A DNA stretch of 64,000 nt from UBA1367 sp040268355 (GCA_040268355.1 JAWRIT010000020.1:8626-72625); one strand, 5' to 3'; counted from the first letter of the stretch, positions 23,390 to 34,000 are shown. Numbers and translations: made by a program. The notes: generated from the sequence alone by a model not told the origin.

Positions 23390-24650
23390 ATGAGCACGAG
23401 TACGATGGACGAGTGCTGGGTGTCGGAGCACGTGAAGGAACACCTGCGGGAGTTCGGCCTCACGCTTCCCCGGAGGACATGACGGGCCGCATCAGGACCT
23501 GGGAACGGGTGCCTTCGCACTGTGGGTGGGCCTCAACAAGCGAAAGGTTCGCATCCGACATTACGACGCACGCATGGTGATCCCGCTCACGTGGGATGAG
23601 GACGGGGTGATGGAGTGCGCCTTCGCCACGCGCGCCTTTTCCCGTGGCAAGGCCGTCGACCAGCTACAGATGCACCTGCTGGGCGGCATGGGATTCTCGG
23701 CAATGGATTTGCCCTTCTTGCCTTCACAATACGCAACCGTAGAGAACGATTCGCCTTCCGAACTTTCGACTCACACAGCACAAAACGCAACGGACGCGAA
23801 CGCTCTTATCGACATGGAGAGCGATCCCACGTATCGCATCGTCATCGTTTGCTTCGACCATGAGGGAAACGAGCCTACACCCGTAGGTATCCTCCCGCTC
23901 TACGAAATGGGCAGCACCTTCCCGACTATCTCGATAGTCAAACCCGCCATCACCAACACGCACGTAGACATCTCGCCATAGAGCCAGAGCGTGCTCGCAG
24001 GCACCATAGATGCAATGCAAACGGTTGGACCTCACCTTCGATGCCTTGATTAACAAGGTTGACCTGAGCAAGATGCGCGTGTTCCCCTCGGACATGATGT
24101 TCGACAAAGAGAGCTCCAACGGCGAGGGCATCACCATCCCGTTCGGCAAGCAGGGCCGCACCGTCTTCCGCAAGGTCATGAGCACGGAGGACATGACCCA
24201 CGAGTTCACGCCCGCACTTCGCACTAACGCGCAAAGCGGGGCCTTCCGTATCGCCCTGCAGATGCTCGGCGACCTCACCGGCTTTCGGCCTCACGTACTT
24301 CGGCTTCGACACCACCGAATACGTGAAGACGGCCACGGAGGTGTCGAGCGACAACTCGGCTCTCATGCGCAGAATCAAGCGGCACGAAAACCTTCTGCAG
24401 GGCTCTCTGGCCAACATCACACACGCTGTCATGGCCGTGTCGCGTCACTTAGGCGAGGTCGGCCCCGATGAGGGAGTCATCCGTATCCGTTTCGACGGCT
24501 CCATCATCCAGGACACGGATGCGGAGAAACAAAGAGACATGCGCGAGGTGGCGTCACCATGGCCGCCTGGGAGTACCGCATGAAGTGGTGAGGCGAGGAC
24601 GAGAGCACGGCTAAGGCACGCGCACGCGAACTTGGTGCTGGATCCTCTAG
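23390..24650 (+). pseudogene. phage portal protein, multiply broken
   Basis: A portal protein of the SPP1/A118-like type can be read across several frames. It starts at an ATG with GGAGGTGCGC (MSTSTMDECWVSEHVKEHL), loses frame at a CCCC run near 23471, and lacks roughly 100 residues. It resumes at LGTGAFALWVGLNKRKVRIRHYD, hits a TAG at 23979, shifts near 24010 (LTFDALINKVDLSKMRVF, IPFGKQGRTVFRKVMSTEDM), shifts again near 24287, continues KTATEVSSDNSALMRRIKRHEN, and fades after AAWEYRMKW. At least four lesions make it non-functional. It is the left-most recognisable part of a decayed prophage whose scaffold and capsid genes lie 11 kb to the right. Confidence 0.88.
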
Positions 24651-24708
24651 GAGCGGTAGCAACGCCATCGGATAAAATGGGGGCGACCAGATCAGGAAGG
24701 ACCGTCCC

Positions 24709-25017
24709 ATGGCATCAAGCAGCGAATACCTCGATTACGCGCTGGACCTCCTGGCAGACGTGCCGGAGGTCACCGTCCGCAAGATGATGGGCGAATGCCT
24801 GCTTTACGCATCCGGGAAGCTGTTCGGGGGTGTCTACGACGACCGCTTCTTGGTGAAGGACACAGCAGCCTCTCGCGCCGTGCTGTCGGCTGAGGAGATT
24901 CCCTACGAGGGCGCGTCTGCGATGCTCCTGGTGGACGTGGAGGACGCCGAGGCCGTCGGCGCTATGGTAACGGCCATGCTCCCTGAGCTACCCGCGCCCA
25001 AGAAGCGTCGCAAGTAG
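24709..25017 (+). CDS. TfoX N-terminal domain protein
   Basis: A 102-residue protein with the TfoX_N pattern: EYLDYALDLLADVPEVTVRKMMGECLLYASGKLFGGVYDDRFLVK, then a C-terminal PYEGASAMLLVDVEDAE segment. Stand-alone TfoX_N proteins are widespread in Firmicutes and Actinobacteria; a competence role is proven only for two-domain TfoX of Gram-negatives. AGGACC lies six bases before the ATG. It sits just downstream of the portal remnant and appears intact. Confidence 0.85.
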   Translation: MASSSEYLDYALDLLADVPEVTVRKMMGECLLYASGKLFGGVYDDRFLVKDTAASRAVLSAEEIPYEGASAMLLVDVEDAEAVGAMVTAMLPELPAPKKRRK

Positions 25018-25461
25018 GTCGCTGACGGGCTGCTGCGAGCCCGTGTGGAGCCGTTGGTGGCGCTGCGCCGGCTGGACTGCTGCCCGGGTGCCCCGAGCTG
25101 GGATGCGCCTGCGGCTGACACGAACACTGTGCTGCCTGCGCCTGGACGATGGACCGGGCGGCCGTGCTGCTGGAGTGGACGCCGACGACGCACCGCGCGA
25201 CCGGGCCAGCGGCCAGGACTGGCGGCACAGATAAACACGAGAACGTGAGACTCGCCGGTTCGGTCGACTCTCTGCAAAGTCAACCGTCTAGATCCGTCGG
25301 AGTAGATAGATATACCAGCTCATGACTTTTCTCTTCTCATCCGCTCTCTGCATTTCAGCAGTTAATCAGGCGTGATGAGCAACAAAACACAACAGAAATC
25401 CCATGCAATGGTAGAGTGTACGCGAAGTTATTGCATTTGTCAGCTCAGCGACAGGAGGGTC
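25018..25461. promoter_or_regulatory. intergenic leader of the defence operon
   Basis: 444 bases without a supported gene. A short hairpin (ACGGGCT-GCTGCG-AGCCCGT, 25024-25043) lies after the TfoX gene. The AT-rich part from 25290 on probably holds the promoter of the restriction operon. GCTCAGCGACAGGA at 25443-25456, covering the ribosome site of the next gene, is repeated exactly at 25501-25514 inside it. Confidence 0.35.
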
Positions 25462-25665
25462 ATGAAGTACTCCGAGCTCCTGGAAAGCGGTGCAACGGCT
25501 GCTCAGCGACAGGACTTTCTCACTGAGGGCGACCAAACACCTATCACTCTCCGGGTTCCCAAGAACCTCAAGGATGCGGCTGCTGAGGCTGCCAAACTCC
25601 GCGGCATCAGCTTCTCCGCCTTCATCCGCAACTGCATCATCAACGAGCTTGCGGGGAGGGCATAG
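25462..25665 (+). CDS. small ribbon-helix-helix protein
   Basis: A 67-residue protein. The C-terminal half (TPITLRVPKNLKDAAAEAAKLRGISFSAFIRNCIINELAGRA) is a CopG/Arc-type ribbon-helix-helix DNA-binding fold. AGGAGGG precedes the ATG at 25462. It opens the restriction-modification operon, and the next gene starts one base after its stop, so a role as controller protein of the system is likely. The GCTCAGCGACAGGA direct repeats around its start could be its binding site, which is speculation. Confidence 0.75.
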   Translation: MKYSELLESGATAAQRQDFLTEGDQTPITLRVPKNLKDAAAEAAKLRGISFSAFIRNCIINELAGRA

Positions 25666-25666
25666 C

Positions 25667-26365
25667 GTGGCATCGCAGGTTAAGTCGCGTCAGAGAGTAC
25701 AAGACCACGGCGAAGTGTTCACCAACGAGCGCGAGGTGAACGCCATGCTGGACATGGTGAAGCAGGAGACCGAGCGCATCGACTCCCGCTTCCTCGAACC
25801 CGCCTGCGGCGACGGCAACTTCCTCGCGGAGGTTCTGCGGCGCAAGCTTGCCGTCGTCAACAGCCGCTACCGCCGCTCGCTTTCCGAGTATGAGAAGTAC
25901 ACGTTCGTGGCCGTCGGCAGCATCTACGGCGTGGAGCTGCTTCACGACAACGCCGTCGCCTGTCGCGACCGCCTTTATGGCATCGTGGAGGCAGACTATA
26001 TGCGCGTGTGCAAGAAGTCGCCGACGCCCGGCTACCTTGACGCCATCCGCTTCGTCTTGGAGCGCAACATCTTGAACGGCAACGCCCTCAGCCTCAAGGC
26101 TGTGGACGAATCAGGCTCGGACACTGATGAGCCGATCATCTTCTCGGAGTGGTCCATCGTTACCGGCGACCGAGTTAAGCGCAGGGACTTTCGCCTGGAC
26201 GAGATGCTAGAGGGCAGCGCCGATCAGGCTCAATTCTCTCTTTTCGGATCTAGCGGTACCCCGACATCCGAGTGGGAGTTCGACGAGGAGACCGGAGCAC
26301 TGATTCCCAAACCCATCTGGGAATACCCGTTGATTAGGCTGTATGAGGTGCAGAACGATGAGTAA
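25667..26365 (+). CDS. SAM-dependent DNA methylase, small subunit
   Basis: A 232-residue protein. HGEVFTNEREVNAMLDMVKQE leads into FLEPACGDGNFLAEVLRRKL, the SAM-binding motif I of N6-adenine methylases (DPACGSG type). A catalytic NPPY motif is absent, so it probably acts with the larger methylase encoded next, or as an accessory SAM-binding subunit. The start is a GTG with GGGGAGG seven bases upstream. It overlaps the next gene by 8 bases (ATGAGTAA), which fixes the reading of both. It is part of the RHH-M-M-R operon. Confidence 0.78.
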   Translation: MASQVKSRQRVQDHGEVFTNEREVNAMLDMVKQETERIDSRFLEPACGDGNFLAEVLRRKLAVVNSRYRRSLSEYEKYTFVAVGSIYGVELLHDNAVACRDRLYGIVEADYMRVCKKSPTPGYLDAIRFVLERNILNGNALSLKAVDESGSDTDEPIIFSEWSIVTGDRVKRRDFRLDEMLEGSADQAQFSLFGSSGTPTSEWEFDEETGALIPKPIWEYPLIRLYEVQNDE

Positions 26366-27809
26366 CCTATTCGAGGCGACATACAACCCTGACGTGTTGA
26401 GCTGTATCGCCAACCTCAGCAATGACGAGGTCTTTACGCCACCCGAGCTTGCAAACCAGATACTTGAGTTGTTGCCTGATGGCATATGGAGCGACCCGAA
26501 CGTCACTTTCTTGGACCCCGCAAGTAAGTCAGGAATCTTCCTGCGTGAGATAGCTAAGCGCCTTATTGACGGACTTGAGGACGAGCTCTCCGACCTAGAG
26601 GAGAGACTTGACCACATCTATCGAAAGCAGCTGTTCGGCGTTGCGATAACCGAGCTTACAAGCCTGCTTTCGCGGCGCAGCGTCTATTGCTCAAAGTACC
26701 CGAACAGTATCTACTCCGTCGTCAGGTTCGACGACGCAGCCGGCAACATACGCTTCAAGAACACTGAGCATGTTTGGTCAGGCGGACGCTGCGTCTACTG
26801 CGGCGCAACACAGAAGGAATACGACCGCGACAAAACGCTTGAACAGTACGCATACGAATTCATACACCTGGATGACCCAGAAGAGGTTCTGCCCATGAAG
26901 TTTGACGTTATCGTCGGCAATCCGCCATATCAGCTCAGCGATGGCGGCAACAACGCTTCCGCCATGCCCATTTACCAGAAGTTCGTGGAGCAGGCAAAGA
27001 AGCTTAACCCGCGCTACCTGGTCATGATTACGCCCTCGCGGTGGTTCTCAGGCGGCCGAGGGCTTGACGCATATCGAGCAACAATGCTCGGCGACCGACG
27101 CATCAGGAAGCTTGTCGACTTCGAGGACGCCAACGATTGCTTCCCCGGCGTGGATATGTCGGGCGGCGTGTCGTACTTCCTGTGGGACCGAAATTACGAT
27201 GGTAACTGCACTGTCGTGAACATGAAGAACGGGGTCGGAACCGAGCAACAGCGTGACCTGCGCAGATACGATATCCTTATCCGTTCGAACGAGGCCGTTT
27301 CCATCGTGGATAAAGTGCTCAGCCACACGTCGGCGTTCCTCAGCAAATACGTCAGCAGCCAACGGCCTTTCGGTTTGAGGACGTTTGCAAAGCCTTCCAA
27401 GAAGGGTGATTTGACCCTCAGGTGGCGCGAGGGCAAAGGCCCTATAAGCAGCAGCGAGATTACTATCGGCAAGGAGTGGATAAACAAGTGGAAGGTCATC
27501 GTATCCCGTGTCGTATACGAACATGCCGGTGGAACCGACGCACAGGGCATGCGCCGCATCCTCTCTATCCTCGAGGTGCTTGGTCCGAAGGAGGTCTGCA
27601 CCGAAACCTACATCGTCATCAAGACCTTTGACACCCAGGAGGAGGCGCAGAACTGTTACGAATACCTCTCGTTGAAGTTCCCCCGTTTCCTTATCAGCCA
27701 GGTCGCATCTGCCCAGATGGTCAACAAGAAGTCCTTCACCTTTGTGCCAGACGTAGACTTCACGAGAAGCTGGACGGAAGGAGCTTTACGACGAATTCGG
27801 GCTCGATGA
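26358..27809 (+). CDS. Eco57I-type DNA adenine methylase, C terminus frameshifted
   Basis: 483 residues. EVFTPPELANQILELLP precedes a variant motif I, FLDPASKSGIFLREIAKRL; the catalytic motif is NPPYQLSDGG; a zinc-ribbon-like CVYCG lies between them. It should methylate adenine in a target site read with the restriction protein downstream. The last dozen residues (GALRRIRAR) do not fit: from 27782 another frame reads ELYDEFGLDEEEIAYIESHIKKMN and stops at 27876, overlapping the next gene as expected for an ancestral operon. A one-base change near 27777-27782 therefore replaced about 35 residues. Activity may or may not survive. Confidence 0.85.
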   Translation: MSNLFEATYNPDVLSCIANLSNDEVFTPPELANQILELLPDGIWSDPNVTFLDPASKSGIFLREIAKRLIDGLEDELSDLEERLDHIYRKQLFGVAITELTSLLSRRSVYCSKYPNSIYSVVRFDDAAGNIRFKNTEHVWSGGRCVYCGATQKEYDRDKTLEQYAYEFIHLDDPEEVLPMKFDVIVGNPPYQLSDGGNNASAMPIYQKFVEQAKKLNPRYLVMITPSRWFSGGRGLDAYRATMLGDRRIRKLVDFEDANDCFPGVDMSGGVSYFLWDRNYDGNCTVVNMKNGVGTEQQRDLRRYDILIRSNEAVSIVDKVLSHTSAFLSKYVSSQRPFGLRTFAKPSKKGDLTLRWREGKGPISSSEITIGKEWINKWKVIVSRVVYEHAGGTDAQGMRRILSILEVLGPKEVCTETYIVIKTFDTQEEAQNCYEYLSLKFPRFLISQVASAQMVNKKSFTFVPDVDFTRSWTEGALRRIRAR

Positions 27810-27865
27810 GGAGGAGATCGCCTACATCGAAAGCCACATCAAAAAGATGAACACGGGTGACGGCG

Positions 27866-30832
27866 ATGCCAAGTAAAGAATTCTTTCCGCCACGGCCGGA
27901 TGCGCAGCCGATTATCTACGCCTTCTGCGAACCCAATAATCGCGATGTCAAGGGCATGCTCAAGGTCGGCTATACGGCCCGCACTTTAGAGGAGCGCATG
28001 CACGAGCACTATCCGACGTTAAAGCCTGGGCCAGTGCCCTACGAGGTCGTGTTCGTCGCCCCTGCCATGCGCACCGACGGCACGACGTTCATGGACCACG
28101 AGATCCACGAGAACCTTGCGCTGAACGGATTCAAGAAGCAGCGTGATCACGACGGCAAGAAGACCGAGTGGTTCCGCTGCACGCTCGATGACGTGAAGGC
28201 TGCATACATCGCCGTTCGTGACCGGGCCGAAAACGTCGAGCGACGCACCCGCGACTTCAAGATGCGACCCGAGCAGGAGACCGCCGTACACAAGACTGAG
28301 GCATACTTCCACTCCGTCGAGAACGAGGGCGGCGCTCTCACGCCGAAGTTCCTGTGGAACGCCAAGATGCGGTTCGGCAAGACGTTCGCCACCTACGAGC
28401 TTGCCAAGCGCATGGGCTTCAAGCGAGTGCTGATCCTGACCTTCAAGCTCGCCGTGCTGGCGGCGTGGGAGGAAGACCTGAACACGCACGTTGACTTCGA
28501 GGGCTGGCAGTTCGTGAGCCGGCCGAAGGACCCGACCAGGCCCGACATCGCCCAGCAGTACGCCAAGGCCGACAAGAGCAGGCCGATCGTATGCTTCGGC
28601 AGCTTCCAGGACTTCCTTGGGCGTGAGGCTCGTACGGGACGCATCAAGGCCCACCACGAGTGGGTGCGCGAGGAGGACTGGGACCTCGTCGTGTTCGACG
28701 AGTACCACTTCGGCGCGTGGAACGACAACTCCAAGAAGCTTTTCGAGCAGGAGGAAGAGGACGAGCGCGACACCACCGAGGTCACCGACACGCGGCTCGG
28801 CAAGGTGAACACCGGCAACGAGGTGAACGAGGGCGACCTGCCCATCGTGACGCGCTACTACCTGTTCCTCTCCGGCACGCCCTTCCGGGCGCTCAACAGC
28901 GGCGAGTTCATTGAGGAGCAGATCTACAACTGGACCTACTCCGACGAGCAGGCGGCCAAGGAGGCCTGGCCCGCCGAGCATCCCGGCAAGCCCAACCCGT
29001 ACGCGTCGCTGCCGCGCATGGTGATGCTCGCCTACCAGATGCCCGACGAGATAAAGAACGTGGCGCTGGGTGGCGAGTACAACAGCTTCGACCTGAACGC
29101 CTTCTTCGAGGCGACCGGCGAGGGCGACAGCGCGGAGTTCGTGCTCAAGGACTCGGTCCAGAAGTGGCTCGACCTTATACGCGGCTCCTACAAGCCCTCT
29201 GCCGTGGACGACCTCAAGCTGGGCGCCGAGAAACCAGCTCTTCCATACGCCGACACGCGCCTGCTGCGGGTGCTCAATCACACGCTCTGGTACCTGCCGC
29301 GCGTGAACAGCTGCTACGCGATGCGCAACCTCCTGCGCGAACCGCAGAACGTGTTCTTCCACGACTACACAATCAACGTATGTGCGGGCACCGAGGCCGG
29401 CATCGGCATGGTCGCGCTCGACAAGGTGCGCGAGACCATGGAGGACCCGCTGCACTCCCAAACCATCACGCTGACCTGTGGCAAGCTGACCACGGGCGTG
29501 ACCGTTAAGCCGTGGTGCGGGATATTCATGCTCGCCAACATGCGCAGCCCCGAAACCTACTTCCAGGCCGCCTTCCGCGTGCAGTCGCCATGGACCGTAG
29601 AAAACGACGCCAGCAAGATGGAGATCGTGAAGCAGGAATGCTACGTTTTCGACTTCGCTCTAGACCGGTCGCTCCGTATGGTCTCCGACTACTCATGCCG
29701 CCTGAAGGTGGACGGGAATGTGGGTCCCGAGCAGAAGGTCGGCGAGTTCATCAACTTCCTTCCCGTGCTTGCCTATGACGGCAGCGCCATGCGTCCCGTG
29801 AGCGCGGCTGACATCCTCGACATCGCCATGGCTGGCACATCCGCGACGCTGCTTGCAAGGCGCTGGGAATCCGCTCTGCTTGTCAACGTGGACAACGACA
29901 CGCTTCGCCGCATCCTCAACAACGAGGACGCGCTCAACGCCCTCATGAGCATCGAGGGCTTCCGCTCGCTCAACGCCGACATCGAGACCATCATCAATCG
30001 GTCCGAGGCCATCAAGAAGGTCAAGCGTGGGAAGGAAGAGATGACCCCCAAGGAGAAGAAGCAGATCTCCGAGGAGGAGAAGGAGCTCAAGAGCAAGCGC
30101 AAGCAGATCCAGGAGAAGCTGATCAAGTTCGCCACGCGCATACCGGTCTTCATGTACCTGACCGACTACCGCGAGGAGACCCTGAAGGACGTTATCACGC
30201 AGCTTGAGCCAGGGCTCTTCAAGAAGGTGACCGGCCTCACCGTCGCTGACTTCGAGCTGCTGGTATCTCTCGGCGTCTTCAACGACGCGTTGATGAACGA
30301 TGCCGTTTACAAGTTCCGCCGCTACGAGGACTCCTCGTTGCGCTACACCGGCATCGACCGACACGCTGGCGAGCGCGTCGGCTTGTTCGACACGTCGCTC
30401 AGCGAGTTCGAGTACATGGCCATGGCCCAAGAGGAGTCGATGGTTGCGCCGAACGGTCTTGCGAGGCCCGTCGGGCGTGCGACCGGCGCGAGCGCGAAGG
30501 TACCCACACGCAAACTGGCTGCTGCCAGCAAGCCTGCAGGCGGCGGCGACACGCGCACGGCCAAGGCCACCGTGCCCGTGGCAAAGCCCACGCCCAAGAA
30601 GGCCGAGAGCCGCAGGATCGAGCGCGGCGACGCCCGCACGGCCGCCAAGCCCTCCCAGAATGCAGCGAGGCGTGACTGGATCGTTGAGGCGCTGGAAGAC
30701 GCCGGGCTCAAGTACCTGGACAAGCGCGGCAACTCTGGCTGCCTGTGGGTCATCGGCGCGAGCGAACTCTCTGGCCGCATGAAGGAGCTTGAGCTGCGCG
30801 GGGCGCGGTTCAGGTTCAGCTCGACGACCTAG
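27866..30832 (+). CDS. restriction protein: GIY-YIG-like nuclease domain plus DEAD-type helicase
   Basis: 988 residues. Residues 10-100 form a T5orf172/GIY-YIG-like nuclease (IIYAFCEPN...LKVGYTARTLEERMHEH). The helicase core follows: Walker A AKMRFGKTFAT, DEYHFG, LSGTPF and AAFRVQSPW (motif VI region). Then come a charged coiled coil (KEKKQISEEEKELKSKRKQ), a KVTGLTVADFELL domain, and an Ala/Lys/Pro-rich linker before a C-terminal DKRGNSGCLWVIG module. It should translocate on and cut unmodified DNA. The ATG at 27866 is chosen; a GTG at 27857 is possible. A further domain follows in another frame (30833-30999). Confidence 0.85.
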   Translation: MPSKEFFPPRPDAQPIIYAFCEPNNRDVKGMLKVGYTARTLEERMHEHYPTLKPGPVPYEVVFVAPAMRTDGTTFMDHEIHENLALNGFKKQRDHDGKKTEWFRCTLDDVKAAYIAVRDRAENVERRTRDFKMRPEQETAVHKTEAYFHSVENEGGALTPKFLWNAKMRFGKTFATYELAKRMGFKRVLILTFKLAVLAAWEEDLNTHVDFEGWQFVSRPKDPTRPDIAQQYAKADKSRPIVCFGSFQDFLGREARTGRIKAHHEWVREEDWDLVVFDEYHFGAWNDNSKKLFEQEEEDERDTTEVTDTRLGKVNTGNEVNEGDLPIVTRYYLFLSGTPFRALNSGEFIEEQIYNWTYSDEQAAKEAWPAEHPGKPNPYASLPRMVMLAYQMPDEIKNVALGGEYNSFDLNAFFEATGEGDSAEFVLKDSVQKWLDLIRGSYKPSAVDDLKLGAEKPALPYADTRLLRVLNHTLWYLPRVNSCYAMRNLLREPQNVFFHDYTINVCAGTEAGIGMVALDKVRETMEDPLHSQTITLTCGKLTTGVTVKPWCGIFMLANMRSPETYFQAAFRVQSPWTVENDASKMEIVKQECYVFDFALDRSLRMVSDYSCRLKVDGNVGPEQKVGEFINFLPVLAYDGSAMRPVSAADILDIAMAGTSATLLARRWESALLVNVDNDTLRRILNNEDALNALMSIEGFRSLNADIETIINRSEAIKKVKRGKEEMTPKEKKQISEEEKELKSKRKQIQEKLIKFATRIPVFMYLTDYREETLKDVITQLEPGLFKKVTGLTVADFELLVSLGVFNDALMNDAVYKFRRYEDSSLRYTGIDRHAGERVGLFDTSLSEFEYMAMAQEESMVAPNGLARPVGRATGASAKVPTRKLAAASKPAGGGDTRTAKATVPVAKPTPKKAESRRIERGDARTAAKPSQNAARRDWIVEALEDAGLKYLDKRGNSGCLWVIGASELSGRMKELELRGARFRFSSTT

Positions 30833-30999
30833 AGCCGGGTGACACTGTGCTTCACAAGGCCTTCGGATACGGGCGGATCATCGACATCGATGAGTCCTAC
30901 GTGGAAGTCACGTTCGACTCGGACAACAAGAAGAAGAAATCGTCTCGCAAGTTCATCTTCCCTGGGGCGTTCCACCAGGGGCTGCTGCAGATTGGGTAG
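30833..30999 (+). pseudogene. displaced C-terminal domain of the restriction protein
   Basis: Right after the stop of the R protein, a different frame reads DDLEPGDTVLHKAFGYGRIIDID and FIFPGAFHQGLLQIG, ending TAG at 30997-30999. The GD-V-HK-FG-G-I...F-FP-AF--G-L pattern is a small beta domain commonly found at the end of restriction helicases. No good start codon or ribosome site exists for a separate gene (a GTG at 30847 is weak). A frameshift between about 30800 and 30832 most likely cut it off. The next gene begins 8 bases later. Confidence 0.6.
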
Positions 31000-31006
31000 G
31001 TGTGTC

Positions 31007-34000
31007 TTGGGAATATTCGATAAGTTCAACAATCAGAGCTTGAGCAATCAGGATGCTTTCGAGGAACTGTGCTGCCAGCTCTTCGAGACATGGGGTGTGC
31101 ATTCAAGGGGCTTTGATAGCGGTTGGGATTATCGAGACATCCGAGGTGCCGGTGGCGACGGGGGCATTGAGGCCTATTGGTATAACCAGAATGACGACCA
31201 GTACATCGGTATTCAGGCGAAGTGGTTCCCAAAGACCATCACAGACAATCAATATGGGCAGGTAAGAGGCTCAATCAAAACGGCGGTGGAACTACGACCG
31301 ACCTTGTCCACATACATCATCTGCATACCGCATAATCTTACATCCGTGCATGTTGGAAGGGGTAAGATCGTAACACCCGGAGAAGAAGCGTCATGGAAGT
31401 CGTTCGTGGACGAGATCGCTGAGGATTATCCCAAGGTCAAGTTCTTGCTCTGGGACGAGCATCACATCGAAAACCTGCTGCAAGATCCTGCGAATGAAGG
31501 TCGCCTACGGTTTTGGTTCAAAAAGTCTGCGGTTAACCCAGCTACCGTAAAGCTTGCCTTGAACGAAGCAATCCAAAGCCTTAATGATCGTTATGTGCCT
31601 GAGATCACCGATGATGGCGGCCTTGCTACTTTTCTTGACAACTTCTTTGGCACGATTGAAAGTAGAAAGCTCACGGTCAAGGACATCGATGCCTGCCTGG
31701 ATGTCTGCCACAGCCTTGAATACGTCACCGATTCTTTCATTGGCGTAGGGGACAAGATATCGGATGAGCTCAAGTCTTCGACCATCCGATGCCACGATGC
31801 CATTTGTGCGTATGCCGATGCCCTATCCCAGTGGCGCTCCGCGCTCATTGCGGAGCCGCGTGGGCTGATTAATGTTGCAAGCATGACTGTCGATTACGGT
31901 GCAATCGAAGAGTTCGAATCCGACATCCAGGACCTGAAGGACAAATACAAGCTTACCGGACATGCGGATGAGCTGATTAAGCTGATCGATAAGTTCAGAG
32001 GGCTGCCTGGCGAATATGAGATTCGACAGGCAATGCACTATGCTTTCAGCTCCCCTCACTGTCTTGTTGTCGGCGAGCAAGGAACCGGTAAGACCTGTGG
32101 GTTCGCAAGCGAAGCTACCGGCTACCTCAACAACGGGAAGCATTTACCCATCCTTTTGAGAGCCGGCGACATCAGCGAGCATGACGGTTGGAGGCAGATA
32201 ATCACGAGCGCCCTTGGCCTTACCGACTGGACGGAAGCTCAGCTATGGCAAGCGTTGAGTGCGTCCGCTGCCATGTACGACAAGCGTGAGGATGATATTA
32301 CCGTCAGGGCAAAAGTTGCGATCTTTGTTGATGGGCTGGATGAAAAGCAGCCTGCGTCACGATGGACGACACTCATCAGGCAAGGCGATGCAATCGCAAA
32401 GGAATACCCGAGAATGAGATTCGCTTATTCCACGCGTCCTCACGGTGTTGAACGTGACGGTGCCGATGATTTGTGGGACTGCTGGTACCGTATCGATAAA
32501 AACGGTGATGTTCCTGCATGGAAGCTTTTCGACCGTTATATTGAGCACTACTCAATAGATCTGGATGGCAATACCCGTTATAAGTGGCTGCTCAAAACGC
32601 CCATGGAGTTGCACATGTTCTGCACCGCTTATGGCGGAAGACCAATCGACAGGGAGGTTTCAACCTGCCTGACCTCTCTCGTTAGGGCCGAGGTCAAGAG
32701 GCTTGATGAAGAGTATGCCGCACGTAACGCGAAATCGAATGGTATCCACGAAACACCAGTCTGGTCCACGCTCGCCGCACTTGCGAACTCGTTCCTGCTG
32801 GATGATAGCCCTCGGGATCGCGCAATAATTGGCGGTTTGATAGGGGTGACTGGGATTCAACGTGAAGATATTGGCTTGATGCTCGACTTTCTCGAAATGT
32901 ACGGGATTCTTACTACCGTACGAAATCTTGGTCCTACGAGTGTGTCTCCTCCCGTATTCACATATCAGCCCGGTTCACGTCATTTGTGGGACTACTTCAT
33001 GGCTGTAATGCTCATGAATACCGATGACGGAATGGCCGCCGAACTCCTCTCCAAACATAAAGACACTGCTCGCATGTACGCGATATTGCTGGTTGAAAAA
33101 TGCGGCACCCTGCCCCTTGAGAGCAATGCTCTCGTCAACGCCCTTGGAACCGGCGGAGCTCGCCGGGTGACCATAGATGCTCTGGCAAGCGCGGAGAAGG
33201 GTGCTGCCGGCAAATTCAGGCAGTGGGCGCTTGGCGAGATGGCAAAGGGCAGAGAATCACTCTCTGAGATCGTCAATGGCATAGTCGTTCAAGTAGCGTG
33301 CGAGCAGGATCACCCTCTTGGGCCTCTGATGTTCGATGAGTACATGAGAACATTCCCAACGCCAATCGAACGAGATCGGGTATGGGCGACACCAAGGGAG
33401 ATGTCAAACGGCTACGGACTGTCGATGTACTACGAGCGAGATGCCGTGCGACACTTGCCTCGGCTACACGAGAACGATCACTGGAATCAAATGCCGCTCT
33501 TATTGGCCTGGTGCCTGATTGCAGTCAGCAACCTGCAACGGCGTCACTGCAGAAACGAGCTAGTGCAGTGGGCAATGACCAATCCCGACGAGTATGCCGA
33601 GCTGTTTGCACGGTTTGTCAATTGCGATGACCCTCAAGTCCGTGAAGACATGTTTGCCATCGCAGAGGAGGTAGTCTGTCAAGGAGAGGCAGACTTGAGC
33701 GTCAAGAAACGTTTTGCTGACATCGTTCTCGAGGCCTTATTCAAGAATCCTGACAAACCAGGAAACAGGGACGCCTCGCTGCGCCATTACGGAAGGATGC
33801 TTGTCGAGCATTGTGGCGAGAAAGGACTTGTCGGCCAGAAAGACATCGAACTGTGCAGGCCGCCTTACGCAGTTGAAGACAGATCGATTGCACTGCCCAT
33901 TTACGCCGCCGCTGCCGAATCGGAACGAATGGGCGGTTACGAGACCATCCACTACGACCTGGCCCGCTATGTGCTCGTAGACAAGCTTGAAAGCGCGTTC

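Noticed and set aside
25262..25287. Half-site TGCAAAGTCAAC shared with the repeat at 7011-7035
   Set aside because: Only one arm matches closely and the distance and gene context differ; likely chance.
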